The notes under the pieces are model-generated. The model made no database searches. It saw only the letters and a list, made by a program, of their open reading frames with translations, and was not told the origin of the DNA. The position numbers and the translations under genes were made by a program. Of a DNA stretch of 47,419 nt, positions 33,227 through 41,103 are shown in pieces. Numbering within the stretch: position 1 is the stretch's first letter; the number at the start of each line of letters is the position of its first letter. The stretch comes from Streptomyces sp. AA1529 (lineage in GTDB: Bacteria > Actinomycetota > Actinomycetes > Streptomycetales > Streptomycetaceae): positions 1 to 47,419 of the forward strand of contig NZ_ALAP01000065.1 in assembly GCF_000280905.1 (NCBI RefSeq). Reading direction: 5' to 3'.

Positions 33227-33346
33227 CCTCCCGCAGTGCCCCGCGCCGGAGCGCGTCCGATCCGGCCCCCGCCGCCGGACGCGCCCCGGCAGCCCGCCGC
33301 GGATGTCCTCGGCGGCGCCGTGCGGCGGGCGCCCGCACGGGAGCGT

Positions 33347-33994
33347 TCAGATGGCCATCGCCTCCTGGATCCAGCGCCGCACCCGGTAGGGCAGCCACCA
33401 GACCATCTCACCGACATCCCCCACCAGCTGCTCGGACCTGAAGTCCTCGAGGATCGCCGCCGGCACCGCCGCGGCGGGCGCCCCGTCCGCCAGCAGCGCG
33501 ATGGCCTCCTGGTAGTCGGGTTCGTCCACGGTGAAGCGGTGGAGTTCGCCCCACCGCCGGTCCCTGATCTGCACGAATCCCGGCCCCTGCCGCCAGAGGC
33601 ACTTGCACAGGTAGTGCTCCTCGCGCCAGGTGCGCAGCGTCTGTTCCGGGTCGGGCGGACCGGAGAGGACGAGCGGCGGCTGGAGGTGGTTGAGCGGCCG
33701 CCACACGTCGGGTCCGGACGCGAGGCGCAGCTCCCATTCGACGTACACGGCGTGCGCCGTCAACTCCCGTACCAGGCACAGCCTGCGTACCGTGCGGGCC
33801 GCGTCCGCGGCGTCCGAGTTCGCGGCGGGGCGCAGGTCGGTGGTGCCGGTCAGCCGGACCCGCCGGGCCCCGGAGCGCCACAGCCGTGCCGCGGCCTCGG
33901 AGGGCGGACCGGCCGCCTCCACCTCGCCCAGTGACATGCCGGTCAGACCGGCGGCCTCGAGTTCGTAGTCGCGCCAGGCGGTGACGGTGTCCAT
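33347..33994 (-). CDS. DUF5825 protein of RiPP locus
   Basis: 215 residues, no membrane segment. The sequence fits the DUF5825 family, which I know as a frequent neighbour of RiPP-maturing cobalamin radical SAM enzymes in actinomycetes; its biochemical role is not established. Features: an N-terminal helical region, VYVEWELRLASGPDVWRPLNHLQPPLVL, a cysteine pair YLCKCLW, and a C-terminal VWWLPYRVRRWIQEAMAI. ATG with GAGGAG 5 nt upstream, 61 bp after the radical SAM stop, so co-transcribed as the last gene. It may assist peptide binding or chaperone the modification. Confidence 0.75.
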   Translation of the reverse strand: MDTVTAWRDYELEAAGLTGMSLGEVEAAGPPSEAAARLWRSGARRVRLTGTTDLRPAANSDAADAARTVRRLCLVRELTAHAVYVEWELRLASGPDVWRPLNHLQPPLVLSGPPDPEQTLRTWREEHYLCKCLWRQGPGFVQIRDRRWGELHRFTVDEPDYQEAIALLADGAPAAAVPAAILEDFRSEQLVGDVGEMVWWLPYRVRRWIQEAMAI

Positions 33995-34055
33995 GGAGCT
34001 CCTCGGTACCGGGTGCGTGCGGATGAGGGTGCGGATGCGGCCGGGCGGGCCCGCG

Positions 34056-36020
34056 TCAGGGGACCGGGAGGGCGGGGCGCTCTCCCGGATCCTGCGCGGC
34101 CGCCGGTTCGGTGGCGGCCGCAGTGCTGCGCATGAACTCCAGCCGCAGCAGGTCCTCGTTGACGGCGGCCGGGGCGAGCTGCACGTACTGCCCTGCGTCG
34201 GTGAACACCACGCCCCACTCGAGCCAGCGCTCCAGTAGCTCCCGTATCGCCGGCTCGTCGGCGGCGCCCTCCTGCGGCGGGCCCTCCGCGCCCTCCGACG
34301 CGAGCTGACCGGCGACCTTCCGTGCGAGTGCGGCGGGGTGGTGCGGCTGGTCCAGCAGCCGGAAGGCGGCCAGCTCCACCGGCGCTGTCAGCTCCCGCAC
34401 CCGCCAGTCGAACTTCCGGCGGCGGCTGACCAGCACGATCCGGTCGCCGAGGTCGGTGTGGGTGAGCCTGCTGGCCGGGTACGCCTCGTGCCACGCCTTG
34501 ATGCCGTCGTTGAGCCGGCCCGCTGTCTCCTCGCCGATCCCGCGCTCCGGTGCCTCGAACACGTAGGCAAGATCGTAGAGTTCGGACTCCGGCAGGTCGT
34601 AGGTGAAGCGGTAGTGCACGTCCGGGCGCAGTTTTTCGTAGCCCAGCTCGGGACGGTTGAAGTAGGGGCTGAAGCGCTCGATGGCGATACGGGCCGAGAG
34701 GTCGACCGGCGGCATCAGATGCTCCAGCGCCGGGAGCTGTTCGATCACCGGGGTGTAGTCCTCGTCGCGTTCGTGCGGAAAGCCGTGCAGGTAGTTCCAG
34801 GAGACGGCCAGGCCGGTCTCGGCGCCGTCGCGCAGCATCCGCACGTTCTGGCAGCCGCTCACCCCCTTGTCCATCAGGTCCAGCACCCGGCTGTTGAGGC
34901 TCTCGATGCCCGGCTGGACGTAGATCATCCCCGCGTCGGCGAGCGTCTGGAGCTGGGAGCGGCGCATGTTCGCCTTGATCTCTATGTGCAGCCGCAGATC
35001 GTATCCGCTGTCCACGATGCGGGGCAGCACCGTGCGCACGTACCCCATGTCCAGGATGTTGTCGACGACGTACATGTCCAGCACCCGGTGCTTGCGGGCG
35101 AGTTCCATGATCTCGTCGTAGAACCGCTCCGGTGCCTTGCTGCGGAACTCCATGAAGGTGCCGTTGAGCCCGCAGAACGTGCAGTGGTGCTTCTCGCCCC
35201 ACCAGCAGCCCCGGGCGCCCTCCACCACCAGTTTGGGCTCCACCCAGTGCCGGGCCGCGGAGGCGGCGAGCCGCTCGAAGTACCCGGAGTAGTCCGGCGA
35301 GGTGATCGCGGCGGGCGGAAGCGGCGAGGTGGCCATCGGATTGGCCACCGAGGTGCCCTCGGCGTCCCGCCAGCACAGGCCCGGTATCGCACGGGGGCTC
35401 CCCGAATCGTCGAGAGCGGCGAGCAGCCGTGGGAAGGCGGCCTCCCCCTCGCCGCGCACCACGTAGTCGACGAACGGGAAATTGCGGTGGGCCGCGTGCC
35501 CCTGTTCGGCGTCGCAGTTGGCACCGCCCAGCACCGTCGTGATGTGCGGTGCGAGCCGCTTGACGTACTTGGCGGCCGCCAGCGCCGCGGTGTTCTGCTG
35601 GAACGTCGAGCAGAATCCCACCACGTCGGGCTCCCGCGCCACGATCTCGCGGGCGGTGCGCTCCACGAACTCCGGTGCGAGGCGGTGCAGCTCGTGGCTC
35701 ATGCGCATCCGGGAGGCGGACAGCTTGCCGCGCAGCGCAGCGGTGAACTCCTCGGTGCGCCACTCCGGATCGTCGTAGAGCGCCGAGGAGAACACCCAGT
35801 CGCCGCAGCCGAGGAAGTAGGAGGAGAGCGCGTAGTACTCGTAGTCGCCTTTGCCGAACTCGGTGCGCTCGGTGATCCAGTCGGTGTACTCGAGGTTGGC
35901 GTGGTACACCTCCGCGCTGGTGGCGGGCCGGTTCTCGACCGCGCTGCGTTTGAGGATGCCCAGCGCGAGCGAGGGCACGTCGATGGGGGACCAGGGCATG
36001 TTGACCAGCAGCACGCGCAT
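34056..36020 (-). CDS. RiPP-maturation cobalamin-dependent radical SAM C-methyltransferase
   Basis: 654 residues. Residues 1-210 form a B12-binding-type domain (MRVLLVNMPWSPIDVPSLALG start, VLGGANCDAEQGHA, VRGEGE). The radical SAM core starts at 265 with RGCWWGEKHHCTFCGLNG: cysteines 272, 280 and 283 give the CX7CX2C iron-sulfur motif typical of the TIGR03975-type peptide methyltransferases. After about residue 520, IVLVSRRRKFDWRVRELTAP... FRLLDQPHHPAALARKV...LLERWLEWGVVF looks like a PqqD/RRE-type winged helix, which would bind the precursor leader. ATG with GAGGAG 8 nt upstream. It should methylate unactivated sp3 carbons in the peptide encoded just upstream. Confidence 0.92.
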   Translation of the reverse strand: MRVLLVNMPWSPIDVPSLALGILKRSAVENRPATSAEVYHANLEYTDWITERTEFGKGDYEYYALSSYFLGCGDWVFSSALYDDPEWRTEEFTAALRGKLSASRMRMSHELHRLAPEFVERTAREIVAREPDVVGFCSTFQQNTAALAAAKYVKRLAPHITTVLGGANCDAEQGHAAHRNFPFVDYVVRGEGEAAFPRLLAALDDSGSPRAIPGLCWRDAEGTSVANPMATSPLPPAAITSPDYSGYFERLAASAARHWVEPKLVVEGARGCWWGEKHHCTFCGLNGTFMEFRSKAPERFYDEIMELARKHRVLDMYVVDNILDMGYVRTVLPRIVDSGYDLRLHIEIKANMRRSQLQTLADAGMIYVQPGIESLNSRVLDLMDKGVSGCQNVRMLRDGAETGLAVSWNYLHGFPHERDEDYTPVIEQLPALEHLMPPVDLSARIAIERFSPYFNRPELGYEKLRPDVHYRFTYDLPESELYDLAYVFEAPERGIGEETAGRLNDGIKAWHEAYPASRLTHTDLGDRIVLVSRRRKFDWRVRELTAPVELAAFRLLDQPHHPAALARKVAGQLASEGAEGPPQEGAADEPAIRELLERWLEWGVVFTDAGQYVQLAPAAVNEDLLRLEFMRSTAAATEPAAAQDPGERPALPVP

Positions 36021-36124
36021 GGGCGGACTCCTCGGAACGGCCGCAGTCGGGCGGGACCGGGCGGTGACGGTGGGGAACGGCGGCAGGGCGGCCCGGGGAC
36101 CGGCCCCGCGGCTGCCGGGGTGGA

Positions 36125-36157
36125 TCCCGGTCCGGCGCCCAGGGCACCGGACCGGGA
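36125..36157 (-). terminator. Strong hairpin between precursor and radical SAM genes
   Basis: An 11-bp perfect stem (36125-36135 with 36147-36157), 11-nt loop, starting 8 bp after the precursor stop codon. Probably a partial terminator or mRNA-stabilising structure giving excess precursor over enzyme. Confidence 0.7.
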
Positions 36158-36164
36158 CGCCGGG

Positions 36165-36284
36165 TCAGATCTCCTCGGTCTCCTCCGCGTTGCGGATCGG
36201 AACCGTGATCGTGATGCTGACGCCGGGCTTGCGGTTCTCCTCGTCGTCCTCGAGCGGGTTGTTGTGGATGACGTCCTTCTGCAT
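36165..36284 (-). CDS. RiPP precursor peptide
   Basis: 39 residues from ATG 36284, which has GGAGG 8 nt upstream; an ATG at 36290 overlapping the peptidase stop (ATGA) would add two residues. Residues 1-20 are leader-like and acidic (MQKDVIHNNPLEDDEENRKP), 21-30 are GVSITITVPI, rich in beta-branched residues alternating with Ser/Thr, and 31-39 are an acidic tail (RNAEETEEI). No Cys. It lies between a peptidase and the radical SAM methyltransferase, which makes it the obvious substrate. Prolines at 20 and 29 bracket a nine-residue segment that a prolyl-type peptidase could release. The core limits are inference. Confidence 0.85.
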   Translation of the reverse strand: MQKDVIHNNPLEDDEENRKPGVSITITVPIRNAEETEEI

Positions 36285-36286
36285 GG

Positions 36287-38314
36287 TCATCGCCTCCCTT
36301 CGGAGTGTCGGCGGACGGCGCCGGAGGGGTCCGGGGCACCGGCCTGCTGGGCCCCGCGCCGGTCGGAGCGGGGAGCTGCGGAGGTCGTGCGCGCGCCCAG
36401 GTGGAGGTGCAGGAACTCCAGGGCACGGCGCAGCGTGGCGACATGGTCGGCGCCGCGGTAGCCGTCGTGGCCGGACTCCAGCCACAGCGACTCGTGCGGT
36501 GCTCCCGCGGCGCGCAGCGCCGCCAGGTAGTCGGCGATCTGCTGCGGCGGGCACTTGGCGTCCCGGGCGGCGGCGACCACCAGGACGGGTGCGGTGACGC
36601 GGGCCGCGTGAGTGACCGGGGAGCTTCGCGCGTAGCGCTCCGGCACCTCCTGCGGCGTGCCGCCGAACAGCCGCTCGTCCAGGGCGCGCAGGGCGGGCAG
36701 ACCGGTGCGGTGCGCCGCGGCGAAATCCGCGATGGGCTTGACGGCGACGCCCGCCTGCCACAGCCCGGGCCGCACCCCGAGGGCCAGCAGTGCCAGCGCT
36801 CCGCCCCACGAGGTGCCCCAGAGGCCGACGGCGCCCTCCCGGGCCAGGCCGCGGGCCAGCAGATCGGCCCGTACCGCCACCAGGTCGTCGACCTGCGTGA
36901 GACCGACCCCGGCGCCGAAGGCGGCCCGCCAGCGCGGCCCGTAGCCGGTGGAGCCGCGGTAGTTCACCCGGGCCGCACCGAGTCCGGAGGCCACCAGCGA
37001 GTGCACGGTGCCGTCGTAGGCGTCCCGGTCGTGGTCGGCGGGGCCGCCGTGCAGCAGGAACACCAGGGGCGGAGGCTCCGGACCACTGCGCTCCGGGAGA
37101 CTGAGCAGGGTGTGCACCGGGCCGTCGGGGCCGGGTGTCCACAGCTCGCTGTGCACGCCGGGCACCCGCTCCGGCAGGGTGCCGAGCACCGGCGGATGTG
37201 CCCGGGCCGGGCCCGCCGCCGTGGTGCACAGCCGCGGCGGGGTGGCGCTGTCCGTCCATACGTAGTGGATTCCTCCGCCGTGGCGCGGGGCGGCGTCCGG
37301 GATGCTGCCGGGCGGGGTGGCCGTCGTGCGCAGGGTGCGCCGGTCCAGGTCGGCGGTGTGCAGCAGGCTGCGTCCGTGCCGGTCCTGCCGGACCAGGACC
37401 TTGCGTGCGTCGGGGTACCAGACGGCGTCGATCTCGGTGTCGAAGGCGCACCAGGCGTGTTCGCGGAGTCCGTGCCGGGCGTCCCAGGTGGCGAGCCGGT
37501 ACCGGTCGGAGTGCTCGGTGACCAGCAGGAGTTCGGCCGGTTCCGTCGCCGGCGCGAAGCCGCGCGCCCAGACCCGGGCCGCGGCTGTTGCCCGCGCCTC
37601 CTTCTTCGTCCCCGTCTCCTGGGGCGTGGGCGCGGCGGCGCCTCGGCCGCCGGCGGCCAGGTGCGGCAGGTCGCCGCCCCCGAACCTGGCGACGGTGCGT
37701 CCGTCGGGGGTCAGCAGGGTCACCGCGCCGACGTCGTGCGGCGGTCCGGCCACGGCCAGCAGTGCGCCGTCGGGGGAGAGCCCGGCCAGCCGCCACGGGC
37801 CCGCGGCCCGGTGGACCTCGCGGGCCGGGCCGCCCCGGCGTCCGAGCCACACGGTCAGCCCGGCGGGGCTGCCGACGCCCGCGGCGACCTGCCCTGCGGC
37901 GTTCATCGCCAGCCCGCGCGGGGTGCCCGCGGGCGCCGGCGGCAGGCCCGCCGTGTCCGGGCCACCGTCGAAGTCCTGGACCTGCCAGACGCCGCGTCCC
38001 TCCAGGTCCTCGTCGAACCACCACACGGCCCCGTCCCGGTCCAGGGCGCCGTGCAGGGTCCCGTGCGGCCGGTCGGTGACCTGGCGGGTGCGTCCGGTGG
38101 CGGCGTCGTGCGCGAACACCTCGCAGCGTCCCCCGGCGTCGGCGGTCAGGACCATCCGGTCCGGGTCCGCCGGGCAGACCTCCGGGATGACGGGGCGGTA
38201 GACGCGGTAGCCGCGTTCCTTCTCCGCCGCGCCGGACCCGGTGCCGGCCGCACGCGTGCCGCCGGACCGGGTGCCGGGTCCGGGTACGTCGGCTTCCGTT
38301 CCGCCGCGCGTCAT
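36287..38314 (-). CDS. S9-family prolyl-oligopeptidase-like peptidase of RiPP locus
   Basis: 675 residues. An N-terminal beta-propeller (repeats such as GVWQVQDFDGG, WRLAGLSPDGALLAVAG, DAVWYPDARKVLV) leads into an alpha/beta-hydrolase domain with PLVFLLHGGP, nucleophile Ser502 in LWGTSWGGALAL, Asp in VVAAARDAKCPP and His in LESGHDGYRG. No signal peptide, so cytoplasmic. ATG at 38314 with AAGGAG about 7 nt upstream; its ATGA overlaps the exporter stop and its own stop abuts the precursor start. Family S9 enzymes cut short peptides after proline or act as aminopeptidases, so it probably removes the leader or tail of the modified peptide. Confidence 0.88.
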   Translation of the reverse strand: MTRGGTEADVPGPGTRSGGTRAAGTGSGAAEKERGYRVYRPVIPEVCPADPDRMVLTADAGGRCEVFAHDAATGRTRQVTDRPHGTLHGALDRDGAVWWFDEDLEGRGVWQVQDFDGGPDTAGLPPAPAGTPRGLAMNAAGQVAAGVGSPAGLTVWLGRRGGPAREVHRAAGPWRLAGLSPDGALLAVAGPPHDVGAVTLLTPDGRTVARFGGGDLPHLAAGGRGAAAPTPQETGTKKEARATAAARVWARGFAPATEPAELLLVTEHSDRYRLATWDARHGLREHAWCAFDTEIDAVWYPDARKVLVRQDRHGRSLLHTADLDRRTLRTTATPPGSIPDAAPRHGGGIHYVWTDSATPPRLCTTAAGPARAHPPVLGTLPERVPGVHSELWTPGPDGPVHTLLSLPERSGPEPPPLVFLLHGGPADHDRDAYDGTVHSLVASGLGAARVNYRGSTGYGPRWRAAFGAGVGLTQVDDLVAVRADLLARGLAREGAVGLWGTSWGGALALLALGVRPGLWQAGVAVKPIADFAAAHRTGLPALRALDERLFGGTPQEVPERYARSSPVTHAARVTAPVLVVAAARDAKCPPQQIADYLAALRAAGAPHESLWLESGHDGYRGADHVATLRRALEFLHLHLGARTTSAAPRSDRRGAQQAGAPDPSGAVRRHSEGRR

Positions 38315-39600
38315 ACGGTCTCCTTCCGCAGTACCGCGGGGGCACGCGCCGTGCACCACAGGGAGAGCAGGACCAGGGCCGCGCAGCAGCACAGCGCGGT
38401 GCGGCCGGTGCCCCCGGTTCCGGCGAGTCCGCCCGCGGCCAGTGGCCCCGCGGCGGCCGCCAGTCCGGTGGCGGTCGCGAGCACCGTCCCGGTGCGGGAC
38501 TGCAGCTGCTGCGGGGTCACCTCGAGCGCGCGGGACTGCAGGACGACGGCCGCGGCCGGGAGCAGCAGCGAGATCGCGCCGAACAGCAGCGCGTACGCCC
38601 AGATCCGGGTGGTCAGCGCGAGTCCGAGGGTGGGAGCCACCATCAGCCAGGACACGATGATCACCAGACGGGCACCCGGCAGCGCGCGGGCCAGCCGGGG
38701 CGCGAGCAGCGCGCCGGCCAGCCCGGCGGCGCCGGCCACCGCGAGCACCGCACCGACCGGCCCGCCGCCCGCACCCGAGTCCCGCAGGGTGAAGATCGTG
38801 CCGTAGGAGAGGGCTGCCAGCAGCAGGCTCATCGCGGTCGACCAGAGCACGACGAAGCGCAGGAACGGCTCCCGGCGCACGAACCCCGCTCCCGCTCCGA
38901 GTTCCCGCAGGAAGCTCCGGCCGGCCGCGGCGAGCCCGGCCCCGGACACGGTGGGGGAGCCGGACTCGGCCGGGCCGTCCCGGCGCGGGCGCAGGTCGGC
39001 GCGCATCGCCGCCACGCAGAGCGCGGAGGCCAGATAGGAGAGGGCGTCGGCGAGGAACGGCAGCCAGCGGCCGAGCTGGAAGAGGGCGCCGCCGAGGGCC
39101 GGTCCCACCACGAGCCCGGCCTGCTCACCGGCCTGCAGCCGGGAGACGGCCCGGGGGTAGCGGTCGGGCGGCACGAGAACCGCCACCGTGCCGGCCGACG
39201 CCGCCTCCTGGCAGGAGGTCGCGGTCCGCTCCACGACCACCGCGGCGCAGAGCTGCCACAGCGGTGGATCGCCGGCCAGGGCGCCGACGGCGACCCAGGT
39301 CATCGCCCCGGCCGAGACCAGGGCGGCGGAGACCAGCACCCTCTTGCGCGCGCCGTGGTCGGCGAGGACGGCGGCGAACGGCGCCGCGAGGATGCCGCAG
39401 CCGGCGGACACACCGGCCACCGTGCCGACGACGGCGGGTGAGGTGCCGAGGGCCAGCAGCAGCAGCGGAAGAGCCAGACCGGAGGTCTGGGTGCCGAGCG
39501 CGTCCGCGGTGTTGGCCCACCAGAAGCGGCGGAAGTCCCCGTCCGCCGCGGCGCCCGGAGCAGTCGCCCGCCATCCGGGGCGGGCGGTGTCCGGGCTCAA
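38311..39600 (-). CDS. MFS exporter of RiPP locus
   Basis: 429 residues with about twelve membrane helices. Resembles the MFS_3/enterobactin-exporter-like group (FRRFWWANTADALGTQTSGLALPLLLLALG, ADHGARKRVLVSAAL between helices 2 and 3, QAGEQAGLVVGPALGGAL). First gene of the operon, presumably exporting or giving immunity to the peptide product. The only upstream start in frame is a TTG at 39600 without a ribosome site, so the true start is uncertain and may be internal. The stop overlaps the peptidase ATG. Confidence 0.88.
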   Translation of the reverse strand: MSPDTARPGWRATAPGAAADGDFRRFWWANTADALGTQTSGLALPLLLLALGTSPAVVGTVAGVSAGCGILAAPFAAVLADHGARKRVLVSAALVSAGAMTWVAVGALAGDPPLWQLCAAVVVERTATSCQEAASAGTVAVLVPPDRYPRAVSRLQAGEQAGLVVGPALGGALFQLGRWLPFLADALSYLASALCVAAMRADLRPRRDGPAESGSPTVSGAGLAAAGRSFLRELGAGAGFVRREPFLRFVVLWSTAMSLLLAALSYGTIFTLRDSGAGGGPVGAVLAVAGAAGLAGALLAPRLARALPGARLVIIVSWLMVAPTLGLALTTRIWAYALLFGAISLLLPAAAVVLQSRALEVTPQQLQSRTGTVLATATGLAAAAGPLAAGGLAGTGGTGRTALCCCAALVLLSLWCTARAPAVLRKETV

Positions 39601-39908
39601 CGCGCCGTGGGCGTGCGCCGATCCGGCGAGGGAGATGCGGAAGGTGCGGGAGGGTGGAGTAAGCAGCCTCTGCCGTGGTGCGCCATGGAACGTTCCCCCG
39701 GTTCACGAGCCGAAATCGCGTGAAGGTTTCGTGCCTTTCCCGTGCGCACCCTGAGAAATATCAGCCGCTGTCAAGGTTGCGCAATACATGGGACGCGCAC
39801 CCGTCCGATGTATTTCCGCGTCCCGCGCGGACCGTTCGGCGGCCTCGGCCGGCCGTGCGCCGGGCACCGTCGCGGTCGGCCGGCGCCGGCCCGACGGGTG
39901 CACGCTGC
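39601..39908. other. Upstream region of RiPP operon
   Basis: 308 bp without a convincing gene. The AT-richer part (39745-39800) holds TTGACA on the minus strand (39769-39774), a consensus -35, and a short inverted repeat CTGAGAAATATCAG (39751-39764) immediately downstream of it; no good -10 at 16-18 nt is seen. A probable promoter/operator region for the RiPP operon. Confidence 0.4.
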
Positions 39909-40997
39909 TCAACCGGCCGCCGGGGTGAGGACGGTGCGGTCGAACGGTCCGCCGTGCGCGGCGGCGTACGAGACGGCCTCGTTGACGGCGTCGAGGGGGA
40001 AGGTGCGGAGGCGTTCGGCGCCGAGGCCGAGCGTGCCGGAGGCGAGGATGCGGATCAGGCCGGGAAGCGTCGAGCGCGGGTACATCCACTGCCCGCGCAC
40101 GGTGACCGAGTTGCGCATGAGCCACGGGTAGGGGAGGGCGAGATCCGCGCCGCCGAGCATGCCGACGCCGCCCATGAGGACGATGCGCCCGTACTCGCGG
40201 ACGGTCATGGCCGCGGCCCGGGTCGCCGCCGCCGGTGCGGCGGGCGGGAGCAGGTCGATCGCCATGTCGATCGGGCCCGCGGCCGCCGCCGACGGCGCAG
40301 CGGTGTCGGCGGCCCGGTCCCCGGTCAGCTCGACCGGGCGGACCCGCGCACCGAACCGCTCGGCGAGCAGGCCGAGCACTGCCCGGTCGCGGCCCGGGGC
40401 GATCACGCGGCCGGCGCCCATGGCGAGTGCCGCGGCCGCGGCCGCGCTGCCGAGGTTGCCGGTGGCTCCGCTGACGAGCAGGGTCTCGCCGGCTTCGAGC
40501 CCGCCTGCCCGCAGCCCTCCGTAGGGGATGGCGTAGATGCCGAGGGAGGCCCAGCGTGCCGGATCCTCCTCCGCCTCCGGCGGCAGCGGGAAGACGTTCT
40601 CCGTGGGGAGCCGCATGCGTTCGGCGAACGCCCCGTCGTGCAGGTACCGGGCGAGTCCGGCGCCGCCCTCGCCGCGGGAACTCCACCCCTGCAGCGCGAT
40701 GTCGGGCGTCAGCGCGTCGTCGCGGGAGCGGACCGTGCAGTCGCACCACACCAGGTCCCCGACGCGCAGCCGGGTCGCGTCCGGACCGAGGGTGACGACC
40801 CGGCCCACACCGCCCGTGCCCGGGACGACCGGGGGTTCGAGCGGGTACTTCCGCCCGCCGCTGAACACCTCGGCGGCGTAGGGCGGGACACCGGCTGCGC
40901 ACACCTCGACCAGCACCTCGCCGCCGCCCGCCCGGGGGTCGGGTACCTCCTGCACGGTGAGCGGGGCACCGAACGCCGTCAGGGTTGCCGCTCGCAT
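39909..40997 (-). CDS. Medium-chain dehydrogenase/reductase, zinc-free type
   Basis: 362 residues. GroES-like N-terminal domain and Rossmann domain with LVSGATGNLGSAAAAAALAMGAGRVIAPGR for NAD(P). The usual catalytic zinc ligands (GHE after the first cysteine) are missing (PGTGGVGRVV instead), so it is more like quinone oxidoreductase or enoyl reductase members. ATG at 40997 with AGGAGG 8 nt upstream. Divergent from a LysR regulator that probably controls it. It is upstream of the RiPP operon on the same strand but 308 bp away, so membership of that locus is doubtful. Confidence 0.88.
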   Translation of the reverse strand: MRAATLTAFGAPLTVQEVPDPRAGGGEVLVEVCAAGVPPYAAEVFSGGRKYPLEPPVVPGTGGVGRVVTLGPDATRLRVGDLVWCDCTVRSRDDALTPDIALQGWSSRGEGGAGLARYLHDGAFAERMRLPTENVFPLPPEAEEDPARWASLGIYAIPYGGLRAGGLEAGETLLVSGATGNLGSAAAAAALAMGAGRVIAPGRDRAVLGLLAERFGARVRPVELTGDRAADTAAPSAAAAGPIDMAIDLLPPAAPAAATRAAAMTVREYGRIVLMGGVGMLGGADLALPYPWLMRNSVTVRGQWMYPRSTLPGLIRILASGTLGLGAERLRTFPLDAVNEAVSYAAAHGGPFDRTVLTPAAG

Positions 40998-41088
40998 CTG
41001 TCCGCCTCCTGGAACGTGTCTGGTGATCGGATGTCCGAGGCTAGGTGGCCAGGAGGTATGCGCAAAGCGACGATGTCGCATGTGTGAT

Positions 41089-41103
41089 ATGCGTTGTACG
41101 CAT
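41089..41103. promoter_or_regulatory. Palindrome overlapping LysR start codon
   Basis: ATGCGT-TGT-ACGCAT, perfect, covering the first two bases of the LysR ATG. A second ATGCG/CGCAT pair lies at 41058-41062 and 41077-41081. Likely LysR binding sites for autorepression and for control of the dehydrogenase. Confidence 0.6.

Noticed and set aside
34338..36461. Long plus-strand open frame opposite the radical SAM gene
   Set aside because: The minus strand carries all radical SAM motifs; the plus frame is a His/Val/Arg-rich shadow.
36305..38806. 833-residue plus-strand open frame opposite the S9 peptidase
   Set aside because: Shadow frame; the minus-strand peptidase has a complete catalytic triad and ribosome site.
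39125..39706. Alternative minus-strand frame starting MNRGNVPWRTTAEAAYSTLPHL upstream of the MFS exporter
   Set aside because: It runs out of frame into the exporter and becomes Arg-rich; not a credible N-terminal extension without a frameshift.
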